Assembly (NCBI GenBank): GCA_043424675.1
Contig: JBHWPB010000035.1
Location: 1 to 40,671 of the forward strand
Length of the DNA stretch: 40,671 bases
Direction of reading: 5' to 3'
Source of the DNA: JBHWPB01 sp043424675
GTDB taxonomy: Bacteria > Bacillota > Bacilli > Lactobacillales > Carnobacteriaceae_A
Shown in pieces: positions 14,871 to 22,459 of this stretch; position 1 is the stretch's first letter, and every line of letters starts with the position of its first letter. The notes beneath the pieces were generated by a model. It made no database searches, was not told where the DNA came from, and was given only the letters and a program-made list of their open reading frames with translations. The position numbers and the translations under genes are program-made.

Positions 14871-16133
14871 TCACATGATGTATCCTAATTCTTCTTCAGT
14901 ATAAAGGGGAAATGGTGCAATAAGTTTTTGAGTTTCTTTTTGAATGTCCTTCAATTCAGAGTCATTGTCTACATTTTCAGCAACTTTGTTTATAATTTTT
15001 GCAATCTCTGCCATCTCAGGTTCACGTAAGCCACGCTGAGTGGTCGAAGTCGTTCCTATCCGTATACCACTCGTTTCATTAGGTCCCCTTTCGTCAAATG
15101 GAATTTGATTTTTGTTCACTGTTATTCCAACAGTGTTGAGGGCATCATCGAGCTGGCGGCCGGTAATATTTTTCGGGGAAACATCAACTAAAATCAGATG
15201 GGTATCCGTCCCTCCTGATACGATTCGGAAACCATATTTCTCTAATTTTTTAGCGAGTGTCTCAGCGTTTTTTGGAATTTGTCTCTGTATCATTCGAAAC
15301 TCATCCGTCTGAGCATGTTTGAAGAGCCAGCTCTTAGCAGCCATAGTGGTCAGATGCATCGATCCCAGAGCACCAGGGAAAACACCTTTGTCCAACTCAT
15401 CTGCATACTTCTCTTTTGAAATCACTAACCCTGCCCGAGGACCTGCAAAGGTCTTTGTTGTTGAAGAAGTGACAAAATCTGCATAAGGAATAGGAGATGG
15501 AATAACCTCTGCTGCGACCAGTCCCATTGTGTGGGCGCTATCTGATAGTAAATAGGCCCCGACCTCGTCTGCTATCTCTCTGAATCTTTTATAATCGATC
15601 AAACGAGGGTAAGCTGAACCACCAGCAATGATTAACTTCGGCTTGAACGCATGAGCTTGTCTCTCTAGTCCATCGTAATCGATCAGTTCTGTTTCTGGAT
15701 CGATAGAATAATGTTCAAATTCATAAAATTTTTCCATGAAGTTAGCAGGTGAGCCATGCGATAAGTGACCTCCCTGGTCTAACTTCATGGAAAGTACACG
15801 ATCACCTGGTTCGAGGATAGTCGCATAGACAGAATAATTAGCCGTCGTACCAGAATAGGGTTGGATATTGATGTGATCAGCATCGAAAAGCTCTTTCCCT
15901 CGTTCTATAGCTTGTAGCTCTAATTTGTCTGCAATTTGAGAACCAGCTTGATAACGTCTTCCTGGATAACCTTCTAAGGTCTTATTAGTGAAAATAGAGC
16001 CCGATAATTCCATAATCTCAACAGGTACCTTACTCTCAGAAGCAATCATTTCAATATTATGCTTTTGTCTCTCTAATTCCGCACGGACAATATCATATAA
16101 TTCAGGATCTGAGTCCTTGGTTTTTCTCAACAT
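14871..16133 (-). CDS. Divergent serine hydroxymethyltransferase-family PLP enzyme
   Basis: 420 residues, aligning with SHMT along its length: IASES, EGYPGRRY, QPYSGTTANYSVY, GGHLSHGSP, SDSAH (Asp198, His201), PLP Lys227 in TSSTTKTFAGPRAG, GGTDTHLILVD and TSGIRIGT with the carboxylate-binding Arg. Several SHMT active-site residues are replaced, however: E. coli Tyr55 is Thr52, Tyr65 is Gln62, His228 before the PLP lysine is Thr226, and PGGQGGP reads PGALGSM. Glu54 (Glu57) is kept. It is therefore probably a paralogue with another aldol-type reaction (for instance on threonine or alpha-methylserine), not the main GlyA. The ATG at 16133 follows GGAGGAGGG. A cre site overlaps its promoter. Confidence 0.85.
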   Translation of the reverse strand: MLRKTKDSDPELYDIVRAELERQKHNIEMIASESKVPVEIMELSGSIFTNKTLEGYPGRRYQAGSQIADKLELQAIERGKELFDADHINIQPYSGTTANYSVYATILEPGDRVLSMKLDQGGHLSHGSPANFMEKFYEFEHYSIDPETELIDYDGLERQAHAFKPKLIIAGGSAYPRLIDYKRFREIADEVGAYLLSDSAHTMGLVAAEVIPSPIPYADFVTSSTTKTFAGPRAGLVISKEKYADELDKGVFPGALGSMHLTTMAAKSWLFKHAQTDEFRMIQRQIPKNAETLAKKLEKYGFRIVSGGTDTHLILVDVSPKNITGRQLDDALNTVGITVNKNQIPFDERGPNETSGIRIGTTSTTQRGLREPEMAEIAKIINKVAENVDNDSELKDIQKETQKLIAPFPLYTEEELGYIM

Positions 16134-16153
16134 GGGCGTACCCTCCTCCAATT

Positions 16154-16159
16154 ATTATA
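16154..16159 (-). promoter_or_regulatory. -10 box of the glyA-like gene
   Basis: Minus-strand TATAAT lies 21 bases before the ATG. The -35 region is weak (TTTCTA at 16176-16181, 16-base spacer) and coincides with the cre-like site. Confidence 0.5.
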
Positions 16160-16176
16160 GTAAATCTACATGCAAT

Positions 16177-16191
16177 AGAAAGCGGTTTCAA
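16177..16191 (-). promoter_or_regulatory. Probable cre (CcpA) operator of the glyA-like gene
   Basis: Minus-strand TTGAAACCGCTTTCT fits the cre consensus WTGNAANCGNWNNCW at every position. It overlaps the -35 region of the TATAAT promoter, a position that would block transcription when preferred sugars are present. Whether CcpA binds here is inference. Confidence 0.7.
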
Positions 16192-16210
16192 GATATAAGG
16201 ATTCAAACCA

Positions 16211-16252
16211 ATAAAAAAAGATTGTTAAAGGTGTCAACTCTAACAGTCTTTT
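16211..16252 (-). terminator. Terminator of the orphan gene at 16275
   Basis: On the minus strand AAAGACTGTTA pairs with TAACAATCTTT (11 bp, one G-T pair) and continues into TTTTTTT. It separates the orphan gene from the glyA-like promoter. Confidence 0.75.
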
Positions 16253-16274
16253 CTTAACTCGTTTATTCATACTA

Positions 16275-16721
16275 TTATTTGAGTGAACTTAATTGGACAA
16301 TGGGCTGCCCTTTTTCGTTATAAGTAAAGCTGCGAACTTTTTTGATATCTCCCATCGTCTGGATTAAACGATCTCGATAAGGTTCTGCTAACTCATCAAA
16401 GAGATAATAGTCATCAGGTAAATTATGCTTTTGACGGGTTGCGTTAATTTGATTGCTATTTTTTAGTTGATAGCTCGTTTGTGGTAAGGCTTCTTCGATC
16501 TCTCTTTTTTCTATACGATAATAATAGTTATCATCACCATATTTTACTTCGAGAGCCCCGGTATTCGTCCGGTAGGCATCTACGTCGTGCTTCTCATCGT
16601 GTAATTCCCACCAGATTTCGATAGCCTCTCTCGCCTCTTCTTCTGTCTTAAAGCTAGCATGTTCTTTTTTAACACCATCACGCTCATTGACCCAATAATT
16701 TGTATAAACTGTTTCCACCAA
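16275..16721 (-). CDS. Hypothetical cytosolic protein
   Basis: About 149 residues with no family that I recognise. It is highly charged, with YYYRIEKREIEEALPQ and DDYYLFDELAEPYRDRLIQT; the pattern ASFKTEEEAREAIEIWW resembles a small alpha/beta unit. No signal or membrane segment. The frame is open to an ATG at 16775, but that has no ribosome site, while GAGGGATGAT lies just ahead of in-frame TTG (16721) and GTG (16718) codons; I prefer the internal start, with moderate doubt. It is followed by its own terminator and appears monocistronic. Confidence 0.6.
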   Translation of the reverse strand: MVETVYTNYWVNERDGVKKEHASFKTEEEAREAIEIWWELHDEKHDVDAYRTNTGALEVKYGDDNYYYRIEKREIEEALPQTSYQLKNSNQINATRQKHNLPDDYYLFDELAEPYRDRLIQTMGDIKKVRSFTYNEKGQPIVQLSSLK

Positions 16722-16863
16722 ATCATCCCTCTTTTCCTTTAGTTTGTATAATCCATTATACTTCTTCCCTGACATTATACATCATATTTCGCTTTGACCT
16801 TGCCATTCACCTTTCCACATTGGTATGTTTGACTGCTTATTTTATTTTCTCAGCATATTGGAT

Positions 16864-16892
16864 TTGTGAATAATTGACATACTTGATAAAAT
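16864..16892 (+). promoter_or_regulatory. Promoter of the dha operon
   Basis: TTGTGA (16864-16869), a 17-base spacer and TAAAAT (16887-16892). A TTGACA lies inside the spacer but has no matching -10 box. Transcription should begin near 16899, exactly where a cre-like sequence starts. Confidence 0.55.
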
Positions 16893-16897
16893 ACAGA

Positions 16898-16912
16898 ATG
16901 AAAGGGCTAACA
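16898..16912 (+). promoter_or_regulatory. Possible cre (CcpA) operator at the dha transcription start
   Basis: ATGAAAGGGCTAACA matches WTGNAANCGNWNNCW at all but one fixed position (the central C is G). Its place at the predicted start site is typical for CcpA repression of secondary carbon-source operons. The changed central base weakens the call. Confidence 0.45.
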
Positions 16913-16943
16913 TGTTTCCGCTAATTATTAAGGAGGTTTCCTA

Positions 16944-17348
16944 ATGAAAAATACAATTATACTCATCTCACATCATCATGGAATCGGTGAAGGTCTCAAG
17001 GATATGATAAACGAAATGATAGACGACCCTGATCAATTGTTCGCTGTTAAAAATGCCAGCGGCACTTCTTCAGGTGCTTTGGGGACTAATCCACTTCTTA
17101 TATATGAGACGATTGAAGAAAGTCTGGACTCTGACAATATTTATCTTTTATATGATATAGGAAGTGGAGCTATGTCTGCTGAAATGGCTGTAGAGTTCTT
17201 AGAAGATCCGCAAGATAAAGACAAATGTGTTATCTTAGATGCTCCTCTAGTGGAAGCTGCTTATGTCAGCGCTGTTGAATGTTCTATCGGACACGACCGC
17301 AGTCAGCTCTTAGAAGAGGTTAATAAACTGTCAGCAAAGGAAATATAA
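16944..17348 (+). CDS. dhaM: PTS-dependent dihydroxyacetone kinase phosphotransfer subunit DhaM
   Basis: 134 residues, an EIIA-Man-like single domain. His10 in ILISHHHGIGEGLKDM is the expected phospho-acceptor from HPr. GTSSGALGTNP and LLYDIGSGAMSAEMAVE match the DhaM core, and LDAPLVEAAYVSAV the C-terminal part. It passes phosphate from phosphoenolpyruvate via HPr to ADP bound on DhaL. It lies first in the operon, whereas dhaK-dhaL-dhaM is the usual order. The ATG follows AAGGAGG. The dhaK ATG begins two bases after its stop. Confidence 0.9.
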   Translation: MKNTIILISHHHGIGEGLKDMINEMIDDPDQLFAVKNASGTSSGALGTNPLLIYETIEESLDSDNIYLLYDIGSGAMSAEMAVEFLEDPQDKDKCVILDAPLVEAAYVSAVECSIGHDRSQLLEEVNKLSAKEI

Positions 17349-17349
17349 T

Positions 17350-18339
17350 ATGAAAAAGATAATCAATGATCCCAGTGATGTAACTGATGAAATGCTCAAA
17401 GGGATAGCTGCTGCTTATCCTGATACCTTAAAACAACTCAATGAAAGCCACGTTTTGATCCAACAGAATATTCAGCCCCATACAGTAGGAATTGTGAGCG
17501 GCGGTGGATCTGGACATGAACCCAGCCATGCTGGGTTCGTCGGTCCGGGTATGCTTACTGCTGCTGTGTCTGGTGAGGTATTTTCGTCTCCTCCTCCTCA
17601 TCATATTTTTAATGCCATTAAAGCGAGTGACAGCGGCCAAGGGGTCTTCTTAATTATAAAACAATATACAGGAGATGTTCTTAATTTTGAAATAGCACAA
17701 GAAATGGCGGAAGCGGAGAACATAGAGATAGATTCTATTATTGTAGATGACGATATTGCTATTGTGGGGGCTGAAGAAGGTGCAGGCAGCCGCGGGATCG
17801 CAGGTACAATTTTCGTTCATAAAATATTAGGCTACTACGCTGCTAAAGGGTTATCTGTTTCAGAATTAAAAGATAAAGCTCTGGAGATAAACAGAGAGCT
17901 GAAAACAATTGGGGTAGCTCTGACTCCCGCAACAGTTCCAGAAGTGGGCAGACCCGGCTTTACACTTCCCGAAAACAGTTTAGAATATGGCATTGGCATC
18001 CACGGAGAACCAGGTTATAAACAGGTAAAAATGCAGAGTTCCAACGCCATTGCTTCAGAGCTGATAACCCAGCTTAAAGATTCCTTCCACTGGGATACTG
18101 AGGAACCATTCGCTATTCTAGTAAACGGCATGGGAGCAACGCCTCTGATGGAACTTTATATCCTGTGGAATGATATCCATCATCTGCTTGAAGCGGAAAG
18201 GCTCAAGACACCTTTTATAAAGGTCGGGGAGTTTATGACAAGCTTGGAAATGGCGGGAGCTTCAGTGACGCTCCTACGTCTCAAGGATGAAGAATGGCTA
18301 GATGCTTTGAATTATCCTGTAGAAGTTTTCGGATGGTGA
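17350..18339 (+). CDS. dhaK: Dihydroxyacetone kinase substrate-binding subunit DhaK
   Basis: 329 residues, normal for the PTS-dependent DhaK. GSGHEPSHAGFVGPGML holds the first active-site His, YTGDVLNF the conserved Asp (Asp109 in E. coli), and GIGIHGEPG the His that binds dihydroxyacetone covalently. All three are intact, which argues for a true kinase subunit. The paralogue DhaQ, an activator in lactococci, is less likely because dhaL and dhaM flank the gene. It converts dihydroxyacetone to DHAP with DhaL and DhaM. It starts one base after the dhaM stop; dhaL follows after four bases. Confidence 0.94.
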   Translation: MKKIINDPSDVTDEMLKGIAAAYPDTLKQLNESHVLIQQNIQPHTVGIVSGGGSGHEPSHAGFVGPGMLTAAVSGEVFSSPPPHHIFNAIKASDSGQGVFLIIKQYTGDVLNFEIAQEMAEAENIEIDSIIVDDDIAIVGAEEGAGSRGIAGTIFVHKILGYYAAKGLSVSELKDKALEINRELKTIGVALTPATVPEVGRPGFTLPENSLEYGIGIHGEPGYKQVKMQSSNAIASELITQLKDSFHWDTEEPFAILVNGMGATPLMELYILWNDIHHLLEAERLKTPFIKVGEFMTSLEMAGASVTLLRLKDEEWLDALNYPVEVFGW

Positions 18340-18343
18340 TACT

Positions 18344-18943
18344 ATGGAAATCAAACCAATAGAATCTCTTAATTTTAGAAATATTTTTATCAAGTGGTTT
18401 ATGACACTCGTTGAAAATAAAGATCATTTAAATGAACTGGACCAGATTATCGGTGATGGGGATCATGGAAGCAATATGAATCGCGGCAGTCTCAAAGCAC
18501 TGGCTGTGTTAAACGATACAGATTCAAACATATCGGATGAAGAACTTTTTCGCATCGTTGCTTTTGCGCTCTTAGAAAGTGTGGGAGGAGCGAGCGGTCC
18601 CTTATATGGTTCTGCCTTTCTCGAGTTTTCTCAGAAAGTTAATGAAGTGGAGTCGGTTGGCGCATTAATTGAAAGTGGCGCTCAAAGCATCAAAAAAAGA
18701 GGTCGAGCTGTAGATTATGAAAAGACAATGTACGATATGTGGGCCAGCGTAGCTTCTCATCTGCAGAAAAAATCTTTATCGCCTGAACTTATTGAAAATA
18801 TCTTAAATGACATCAAAGCTATGAAAGCGAGCAAAGGACGAGCTTCTTATTATGGAGAACGTACCATCGGCGAACAAGATCCTGGTGCCCAATCAAGTGC
18901 TTATTTATTCGAAATTATTTTAGATGACTTATTAAATCGATAG
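18344..18943 (+). CDS. dhaL: Dihydroxyacetone kinase ADP-binding subunit DhaL
   Basis: 199 residues. The Mg-ADP site is visible as LDQIIGDGDHGSNM (the three conserved Asp residues), GGASGPLYGSAF and the C-terminal GRASYYGERTIGEQDPGA. In PTS-dependent systems ADP stays bound as a coenzyme, is rephosphorylated by DhaM and transfers phosphate to dihydroxyacetone on DhaK. Last gene of the operon; a strong terminator follows. No glpF or glycerol dehydrogenase gene is attached here, so the source of dihydroxyacetone is not shown. Confidence 0.94.
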   Translation: MEIKPIESLNFRNIFIKWFMTLVENKDHLNELDQIIGDGDHGSNMNRGSLKALAVLNDTDSNISDEELFRIVAFALLESVGGASGPLYGSAFLEFSQKVNEVESVGALIESGAQSIKKRGRAVDYEKTMYDMWASVASHLQKKSLSPELIENILNDIKAMKASKGRASYYGERTIGEQDPGAQSSAYLFEIILDDLLNR

Positions 18944-18951
18944 AAAAATTC

Positions 18952-18986
18952 AAAAGGACCCGTACATGATGTACAGGTCCTTTTTT
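18952..18986. terminator. Bidirectional terminator between dhaL and ppaC
   Basis: AAAAGGACC-GTAC pairs with GTAC-GGTCCTTTT across a single C/A mismatch and ends in TTTTTT. It lies between convergent dhaL and the pyrophosphatase gene; the T run favours the + strand. Confidence 0.88.
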
Positions 18987-19013
18987 AAAGCCAGCTATAT
19001 TTTATGCATAAAC

Positions 19014-19943
19014 TCAGCTTTCATAGATTTTTGTCAATGGGGGAATAATTTGTTTTTTACGAGAAACAATTCCGGATAACTCCAATTCATGATTATTTAT
19101 TTCTTCACCAAATGCTTCTTCTATTTTATCCTCAGAGCTTCCTACGACAAGACCATGAGAGGATGATTCAAGAATATTTGTGATAATCAGTAAGTAAAGA
19201 TCATAACCATTGTCAGTAGATAAGCGATTCATCTCTTGAATGAATGCATCTTTCCTCGACATCACATCATCGATATCGACAACGTTGACTTGACCAATTC
19301 GCAATGTTTCATCGCCAAATTCGTAAGTTTTTGCGTCCCCTTCTAGTATTTCTTCTTCGCTTAATTTTCCGACACTCGTTCCAGCTTTGAGCATGTTCAA
19401 ACCATATTCTTCTATGTCAACTCCTGCAATTTCTGCAAGTTCATGCGCTATCTTTTCATCTTCTTCTGTGCTGGTGGGCGATTTAAATAGAAGCGTATCA
19501 GAGACAATGGCAGACAACATGAGCCCAGCAATATTTTCTGGGATTTCGATGTCATTTTCTTTATACATTTTATAAAGAATAGTATTTGTGCACCCTACCG
19601 GTTCCCCGCGGTAATAGAGTGGATCGCTTGTTTCTATGTTTGCGATACGGTGATGATCTACCACAGCTAAAATATTCTGGTCTTTAATGTTATCTATACT
19701 TTGTTGGAACTCATTATGATCTACCAAGACCACGTCATATTCAGCCGCATCGACGGTGATATTCATTTCAGGCGCCGGTTCATCAAAATTATTTAAAGCA
19801 TAGGTCGTTTCATCGCTGAGCTCTCCCAGCACCATCGCTTCTGCTTCATAATTCAATTGATTTAACAAGTAAGCCATAGAAATAGCTGATGTGGTCGCAT
19901 CTGTATCAGGGCTTTTATGCCCAAAAACTTTTATTTTCTTCAC
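19014..19943 (-). CDS. ppaC: Manganese-dependent inorganic pyrophosphatase (GTG start)
   Basis: 309 residues, the exact family length for class II (DHH) pyrophosphatases. FGHKSPDTDA gives metal ligands His9, Asp13 and Asp15; VDHNEF, AVVDHHR (DHH motif) and SRKKQIIPPL near the C terminus complete the active site. It hydrolyses pyrophosphate from biosynthesis. The GTG at 19943 is chosen because AAGGAG lies seven bases upstream and the resulting N terminus matches the family. ATGs at 19964 and 19961 precede that ribosome site. It shares the terminator with dhaL and is probably transcribed alone. Confidence 0.94.
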   Translation of the reverse strand: MKKIKVFGHKSPDTDATTSAISMAYLLNQLNYEAEAMVLGELSDETTYALNNFDEPAPEMNITVDAAEYDVVLVDHNEFQQSIDNIKDQNILAVVDHHRIANIETSDPLYYRGEPVGCTNTILYKMYKENDIEIPENIAGLMLSAIVSDTLLFKSPTSTEEDEKIAHELAEIAGVDIEEYGLNMLKAGTSVGKLSEEEILEGDAKTYEFGDETLRIGQVNVVDIDDVMSRKDAFIQEMNRLSTDNGYDLYLLIITNILESSSHGLVVGSSEDKIEEAFGEEINNHELELSGIVSRKKQIIPPLTKIYES

Positions 19944-20006
19944 ATAGATTCTCCTTCTCATCATTTGTTTTTAGTATATCAAATATAAGCTTTTTTTTAA
20001 TAAAGT

Positions 20007-22457
20007 TTAATACTCTTCTTCAAAAAAATACTTCATATAATAAGCAGGCTGTCCATCTGTTTCATCGAAAACAAAGCTTCCATTGCTCGTTCGCGTATTC
20101 AACGCTATGTCACTTGGCTTAAAGGTATATTCTTCTCCTAAATCCGTTACCGCAGTGACCGTTCTCTCTTCATCGTGCACTGGGATAATAAGAGAAACTT
20201 GATGAGGTTTTGCTTTAAGCTTTGTCAACAAGACTTGTCCTCGTCTATTTCTAGACATGGATTCAAGCTGATTGACGTCCATCTTTTTCATCGCACCACG
20301 TTGCGTAAACAGCATGAAAGGTTGTTCCCCCTTCTCATGACTCATTATGATACCAGAAACCACTTCATCCCTATCTTTTAAATCGATGGCTTGTACTCCC
20401 GCTGCATTGGTCCCCACAACAGAGACTTCTTCTAATGGGTATCTCAAACTGTACCCCTCTTGAGTTATTATTGTTACATCATATTCTTTTTCTGAATCTA
20501 CATGCACTACTCTTACTAATTCATCTGTGTCAGTCTTCAAATTGATCGCACGATAAAGTCGCGTATAATAAGTTTTTCTAGGTTCAAATTCAGAAGTTTT
20601 AGTTTGCTTGATATAGCCTTCTTTGGTTATAAAGACAAAGTTCTCATTCTCTGTCATTTCTTCCAATCCAAACGCTGCTACAATTTCTTCTCCTTCTGCT
20701 AAATTTAAAGATTGAGAAATATGTTCGCCGACATCTTTCCAGCGAATATCAGGTAAGCTATGCACCGGGCGATTGATTGCATTACCTTTAGAAGTAAATA
20801 AAATAACTTGCTCTAAAGTAGACATTTTTCTCACAAATATTGGGAAATCTTTATCTCTCAGCCCCACTTCTTCTGGTTCGCTGGAACCATAAGAGCGTAA
20901 GCTAGTCCGTTTCACATACCCTTCGCTGGTAATAACAACCATGACGTCTTCTGCTGATATGAGGACCTCTTTTTCTACTTCTAATTTCTCAATTTTTTCT
21001 TCTAGTTCGGAACGTCTTGAGTTCCCATACTCTTTTTTAACATCTCGCAATTCAGCAATCATGGTTTTATCTAAGCTTGCTTCATTCTCTAAAATATCTT
21101 TATAAAGAGCCATTTTTTCTTTTAACTCTTCCGCTTCCTTTTCAAGCTCTGTGATATCTGTATTTGATAGACGGTAAAGCTGGAGCGACACAATCGCTTC
21201 TGCTTGGGGTTCAGTAAAGTCAAAAGCCTTTTTAATATTCTCTTTGGAATCTTTTTTGTTTTTACTTTTTCTGATTGTGTCAATCACATCTTCTAAAATA
21301 GAGACGGCTTTAATTAAGCCTTCCACAATATGGTAACGATTACGAGCTTTATTATAATCATAGTTCGTACGCTTTAAGATGACATCGCGCCTGTGATCAA
21401 TAAAAGCCTGTAAGACTCTTTTTATGCCAACCTGTTCTGGTCGTCTGTTATTGATAACAACCATATTCATATTATAATTCACTTGTAAGTCGATATTCTT
21501 TAATAAATAAGTCAAAATTCCATCAGCTGGAATACCCTTATCGAGCTCGATAACCACACGTAAACCTTCGCGATCCGTCTCATCGCGCACTTCAGCGATA
21601 CCGTCAATTTCTTTATTCATGCGAATCGCGTCAATCTGCTGGACCATCTTCGCTTTGTTTACTTCATAAGGTACTTCAGTGATGACAATCTGTTCTTTGC
21701 CGCCGCGCAGTTTTTCAATTTCAGTTTTCGAGCGAACGACAATCTTGCCACGTCCTGTTTCATAGGCCTTTTTTATTTCTTCTTTTCCTTGAATGATACC
21801 GCCTGTTGGAAAGTCTGGGGCCGGCATATAACTCATGAGCTTATCGAGCCCTGCACCAGGATGCTGAATTAAATAGACCGTGGCATCGATAACCTCTGCT
21901 AGATTGTGCGGAGGGATATCCGTCGCGTATCCTGCTGAAATACCTGTCGCACCATTGACCAGAATGTTAGGGTAGCCTGCTGGGAAAACAACGGGTTCTT
22001 GAGCTGTATCATCAAAGTTGTTCACCCAATCTACAGTATCTTTTCCAAGATCTTCCATCAGCGCTTCTGAAACTTTGGACAGTCTGCCCTCTGTGTAGCG
22101 CATCGCAGCAGCAGGGTCGCCGTCCATACTCCCGTTATTACCTTGCATCTCAATAAGCGGCTCGCGCATCTTCCAATCTTGGCTTAACCTTACAATAGCG
22201 TCGTAGACACTGGACTCTCCATGGGGATGGTAGTTACCAATAACATTTCCCACTGCTTTTGCAGATTTCCTGAAACCTTTGTCCCATGTGTTTCCTTCTT
22301 CAAACATCGCATACAAGATACGACGCTGGACTGGTTTCAAACCATCACGAACATCTGGGATAGCACGGTCCTGAATAATATATTTTGAATATCGGCCAAA
22401 ACGCTCTCCCATAATTTCTTCTAAGGGTAAACGTTGTATATTGCTGTCATGTGCCAT
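20007..22457 (-). CDS. parC: DNA topoisomerase IV subunit A
   Basis: 816 residues. Catalytic Tyr121 in AAMRYTEGRLS, the DNA-gate helix region YHPHGESSVYDAIVR and GYATDIPPHN are intact. Quinolone-relevant Ser82 and Asp86 (pneumococcal Ser79 and Asp83) are wild type. The C-terminal beta-propeller repeats lack a clear QRRGGKG GyrA box (only SRNRRGQVLL appears), which together with the parE-parC order next to plsY favours topoisomerase IV over gyrase. It decatenates daughter chromosomes as a ParC2ParE2 tetramer. It starts two bases after the parE stop. AT-rich spacer downstream; no strong terminator seen. Confidence 0.95.
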   Translation of the reverse strand: MAHDSNIQRLPLEEIMGERFGRYSKYIIQDRAIPDVRDGLKPVQRRILYAMFEEGNTWDKGFRKSAKAVGNVIGNYHPHGESSVYDAIVRLSQDWKMREPLIEMQGNNGSMDGDPAAAMRYTEGRLSKVSEALMEDLGKDTVDWVNNFDDTAQEPVVFPAGYPNILVNGATGISAGYATDIPPHNLAEVIDATVYLIQHPGAGLDKLMSYMPAPDFPTGGIIQGKEEIKKAYETGRGKIVVRSKTEIEKLRGGKEQIVITEVPYEVNKAKMVQQIDAIRMNKEIDGIAEVRDETDREGLRVVIELDKGIPADGILTYLLKNIDLQVNYNMNMVVINNRRPEQVGIKRVLQAFIDHRRDVILKRTNYDYNKARNRYHIVEGLIKAVSILEDVIDTIRKSKNKKDSKENIKKAFDFTEPQAEAIVSLQLYRLSNTDITELEKEAEELKEKMALYKDILENEASLDKTMIAELRDVKKEYGNSRRSELEEKIEKLEVEKEVLISAEDVMVVITSEGYVKRTSLRSYGSSEPEEVGLRDKDFPIFVRKMSTLEQVILFTSKGNAINRPVHSLPDIRWKDVGEHISQSLNLAEGEEIVAAFGLEEMTENENFVFITKEGYIKQTKTSEFEPRKTYYTRLYRAINLKTDTDELVRVVHVDSEKEYDVTIITQEGYSLRYPLEEVSVVGTNAAGVQAIDLKDRDEVVSGIIMSHEKGEQPFMLFTQRGAMKKMDVNQLESMSRNRRGQVLLTKLKAKPHQVSLIIPVHDEERTVTAVTDLGEEYTFKPSDIALNTRTSNGSFVFDETDGQPAYYMKYFFEEEY

Positions 22458-22459
22458 GC

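Noticed and set aside
17350..18339. DhaQ co-activator instead of DhaK
   Set aside because: The active-site His, Asp and covalent-binding His are all intact and the gene is flanked by dhaM and dhaL; no DhaS regulator is present.
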